64,000 nt of DNA, from the NCBI RefSeq assembly GCF_000421105.1, contig NZ_ATWF01000001.1:115987-179986 (forward strand). Reading direction: 5' to 3'. A program made the position numbers and the translations under genes. Under the pieces are notes generated by a model, which ran no database searches, was not told the DNA's origin, and saw only the letters and a list, made by a program, of their open reading frames with translations. The stretch comes from Limisalsivibrio acetivorans (GTDB lineage: Bacteria; Chrysiogenota; Deferribacteres; Deferribacterales; Geovibrionaceae). Shown one piece after another: positions 63,071 to 64,000 of this stretch (positions are counted from its first letter, which is position 1; the number at the start of each line of letters is the position of its first letter).

Positions 63071-63765
63071 AAAGAAGCTCCGCACTCTTTAAGAGCCTGT
63101 ACTATCATGCATCGCTCAACCATGAAAACATGCAGGGAACGGGTTTCTGCTGGCTTCTTCGGGATCTGAACAGATCAAACGATCTCGGCATCGATGAGGA
63201 AACTTTCCAGAAACAGAGGGAGTACTTCAACACCCACCCATTTCTGGTCAACTTCGTCCTTGGAATGTGGGTTAAGGAGTATCAGGAAAACTCTAAGCCG
63301 GATCTCATGAAGAAGGCTTACTCATCCGCCTTCGGCGCACTCGGGGACAGCTTCTTCGGGCACTCCCTCCGGCCGCTGGCATTTGTTCTTGCAGCTTTGG
63401 CAGGTCTTTACAACCCTCTTATCGGTGTTCTTGTATACCTGCTTTTCTTTAACACTTTTCATCTCTCCTTTCTGCTGATGGGTCTTGATATAGGCCACAG
63501 CCTCGGCAAGGAGGTTATAACATGGTTCAACAGGATTAAGTTCAACCGATGGCCTGTCCGTTTCGATATGCTTTCGGTTTTTTTACTCGGCTTTTTTATA
63601 TCGGCGCTCTTCCGGACGGAGGTTGATGTTAATGTCGACCTTTTCTTTCTGGGGGCGGGGTATGTCCTTCTCGGGATAGCCATAGGCAAACGGGTGGATA
63701 TTGTGCTTGGTCTGGTTATAAATCTAATGATCAGCGGATTGATCTTTTTTACTATGGGGGTTTAG
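63067..63765 (+). CDS. PTS mannose-family EIID membrane component
   Basis: A 232-residue membrane protein of the EIID family, shorter than usual (about 270-280). The N-terminal cytoplasmic part has the typical NHENMQGTGFCWLL, followed by a helical FFNTHPFLVNFVLGMWVKEYQ and several membrane helices; GALGDSFFGHSLRP is a family signature. ATG at 63067 overlaps IIC by 4 bases; HPr begins immediately after the stop. Confidence 0.88.
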   Translation: MKRSSALFKSLYYHASLNHENMQGTGFCWLLRDLNRSNDLGIDEETFQKQREYFNTHPFLVNFVLGMWVKEYQENSKPDLMKKAYSSAFGALGDSFFGHSLRPLAFVLAALAGLYNPLIGVLVYLLFFNTFHLSFLLMGLDIGHSLGKEVITWFNRIKFNRWPVRFDMLSVFLLGFFISALFRTEVDVNVDLFFLGAGYVLLGIAIGKRVDIVLGLVINLMISGLIFFTMGV

Positions 63766-64000
63766 ATGTCCGAAGGTAACCGGAGTATAGAGATTATCAA
63801 CGAGCTTGGGCTCCATGCCAGAGCAGCGGCGGGCTTTGTTAAGGTTGCGGAGAAGTTCAGCTCGGAGATAAAGGTTAAGAAGGACGGCGTAGAGGTGAAC
63901 GGCAAAAGCATTATGGGCCTTATGATGCTGGCCGCCCAAAAGGGGACCAGTATCGAGGTTATCGCCGCCGGAGAGGATGCAGAAGAGGCACTTGATGCCA
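63766..64000 (+). CDS. ptsH: Phosphocarrier protein HPr (truncated by window end)
   Basis: The first 78 codons of HPr. The phosphocarrier histidine is H17 in LGLHARAA and the HprK-target serine is S48 in NGKSIMGLMML. Both sites being kept indicates that the protein can serve transfer and serine-based regulation. It starts directly after the IID stop. Enzyme I, if present, would lie beyond the window. Confidence 0.95.
   Translation, partial: MSEGNRSIEIINELGLHARAAAGFVKVAEKFSSEIKVKKDGVEVNGKSIMGLMMLAAQKGTSIEVIAAGEDAEEALDA

Overview
The window is chromosomal DNA from a Gram-negative (diderm) bacterium of roughly 50% GC. LPS genes (kdsB, kdsD, kdsC, lptC-lptA-lptB), a sigma-54 cluster with HprK, RapZ and a mannose-family PTS, a long-form HPF and many deltaproteobacteria-like gene neighbourhoods point to a Deferribacterota-like lineage. 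That assignment is inference from gene content and style; no 16S or database search was possible. Coding density is very high, no gap exceeds about 230 bases, and there is no prophage or CRISPR array.

Layout. (1) 52-5139, plus: hfq and its terminator; a conserved unknown protein; an FtsB/DivIC-like protein; xseA; greA; a secreted transglutaminase-like protein. (2) 5136-6316, minus: sspB and a DnaQ-like exonuclease. (3) A MATE transporter (plus) facing an orphan peptide-type ABC ATPase (minus). (4) 8854-18233, plus: dnaG-rpoD, a CAT-anticodon tRNA, a NIF3-family protein, a coiled-coil zinc-ribbon protein, an RNase HI-like protein with a terminator, then a possibly structured leader before a large TPR lipoprotein and a small membrane protein. 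(5) 18189-26965, minus: an apparent 11-gene operon, Trm112-like, nnr, tsaE, two small proteins, valS, nadC, a cysteine-free thioredoxin-fold protein, trxB, a DUF2914 protein and rsmI. (6) 27056-29346, plus: a radical SAM protein and cardiolipin synthase. (7) 29343-33006, minus: two tandem EAL plus YkuI_C-like genes, one split by a complete IS30-family element whose ends and 3-bp target duplication can be read exactly. (8) 33168-39118, minus: htrA, carA, mltG, ppx/gppA, DUF445. (9) 39358-64000, plus: an uninterrupted run from a DinG-type helicase through pgi, tilS, hpt, ftsH, folP, the c-di-AMP/envelope set cdaA-cdaR-glmM, pdxJ, acpS, the Kdo/LPS export set around pyrG, rpoN, hpf, ptsN, hprK, rapZ and the mannose-type PTS IIA-IIB-IIC-IID, ending inside ptsH (HPr).

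How the genes fit together. The right third couples envelope building (amino sugar, Kdo, LPS transport) with regulators that sense envelope and carbon state: cyclic di-AMP synthase, RapZ, EIIANtr, HPr kinase and sigma-54. HPr carries both the phosphocarrier histidine and the serine that HprK would modify. dnaG-rpoD and the hfq region are conserved information-processing modules.

The window is mostly housekeeping and I saw no clear new defence or mobile system. The most unusual items are the precisely readable IS30 disruption of one of two tandem EAL genes, the possible structured RNA before the TPR lipoprotein, the cysteine-free thioredoxin-like protein beside trxB, the MATE gene without a normal start codon, two likely leaderless starts, and the fact that every ancestral convergent gene pair overlaps at the 3' ends.
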